Shown here: piece by piece, positions 63,761 through 64,000 of the stretch
Numbering within the stretch: the first letter of the stretch is position 1
Layout of the letters: the number at the start of each line of letters is the position of its first letter
From: Salvator merianae
Lineage: Eukaryota; Chordata; Lepidosauria; Squamata; Teiidae
NCBI GenBank assembly: GCA_003586115.2
Contig: QVOM02000073.1
Coordinates: 34,187,607 to 34,251,606 of the forward strand
DNA: 64,000 nucleotides
Reading direction: 5' to 3'
Notes under the pieces: generated by a model
Told to the model about the DNA's origin: nothing
Databases searched by the model: none
Seen by the model: only the letters and a program-made list of their open reading frames with translations
Position numbers and translations under genes: made by a program

Positions 63761-64000
63761 GGGCCCTCCTTTCTGCATGCTGGTGCAGGATAACGAAGGC
63801 CCTGCCCCCTCTTAGCATGCTCCATCCAACAGGACAGAGTGAGATACAGTGCCCCAGATGGCATCTTATCCCACTCCATTGGTAGACCTCAATGATGAGG
63901 ACTTCTGGCATGCTACTGGTATGCTAGTGGGCTGTGTGTGGAAGGCACATGACTTCCTGTACTGGGATCCTGGAGACCCATTTTGGCAGTGTAACAGGGA
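63761..64000 (+). mobile_element. Compound-hairpin element, family P-long copy 8 (runs off the window)
   Basis: Left end GGGCCCTCCTTTCTGCATGC, then GGTGCAGGATAACGAAGGCC, CTGCCCCCTCTTAGCATGCT, CCATCCAACAGGACAGAG, GATGGCATCTTATCCCACTC, and hairpin 1 TGGTAGACCTCAATGATGAG. The rest lies beyond the end. The left arm is the best preserved of any copy. Confidence 0.65.

Noticed and set aside
1..64000. CRISPR array, tRNA genes, bacterial operon features
   Set aside because: No regularly spaced repeats with unique spacers, no cloverleaf sequence that I could recognise, and the repeat content is vertebrate.

Overview
The window looks like vertebrate, most likely squamate reptile, non-coding DNA. This rests on its repeats: CR1 and CR1/L3 LINE tails, L2 LINEs with YADD-type reverse transcriptase remnants, an L1 3' end, Penelope-like element (PLE) remnants, a 5S-rRNA-derived SINE, and many short DNA transposons of hAT and probably PIF/Harbinger type. 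I see no multi-exon host gene, rRNA, tRNA or CRISPR array. The only host-gene candidate is a 43-codon hydrophobic ORF near 25.6 kb. Almost every long open frame lies inside a repeat. The window reads as a gene desert or a large intron.

Layout. 0-3.7 kb: CR1 tail, PLE reverse transcriptase remnant, a foldback hAT, L2 tails and a small palindromic MITE. 4.4-7.3 kb: a hairpin repeat, a 1.1 kb hAT holding a 145-bp tandem array, and a second repeat family with a CA microsatellite. 10.5-13.5 kb: a repeat with a GC-rich hAT nested in it, then palindromic repeats. 15.4-22.3 kb: the densest cluster, with a 5S SINE, a compound-hairpin repeat, two L2 copies, an 887-bp GC-rich hAT with a minisatellite, and two copies of one MITE that have each been interrupted at a different site. 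23.9-29.8 kb: AT-rich, with one palindromic element, the microprotein candidate, and L1 and L2 tails. 29.8-31.7 kb: a fairly young CR1 with an open frame, then a CR1/L3 tail. 34-49 kb: L2 tails in inverted orientation, several compound-hairpin repeats, a foldback hAT and a TTCAA-rich hAT. 50-56.3 kb: palindromic repeats, a PLE GIY-YIG remnant, a possible solo LTR, and a second copy of the 5-6 kb hAT. 58-64 kb: more palindromic repeats, a decayed CR1, and a compound-hairpin copy that runs off the end.

The most notable result is a dispersed, apparently non-autonomous family of compound-hairpin elements about 300-500 bp long. Its copies have GGCC-TTTCTGCAC-like ends and three nested internal hairpins: a central GGAACAAAAGTTCC hairpin, a GTAGACCTC...GAGGTCTAC hairpin and a CTGGACCACAGAGG...CTGTGGTCCAG hairpin. 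Seven reasonably clear copies and several weaker relatives lie in this window. A second strong result is a set of insertion histories that can be read directly, because paralogous copies supply the empty sites and target-site duplications (TSDs) are intact. The hAT boundaries are the best-supported calls. Family names for decayed repeats are from pattern recognition, without database comparison.
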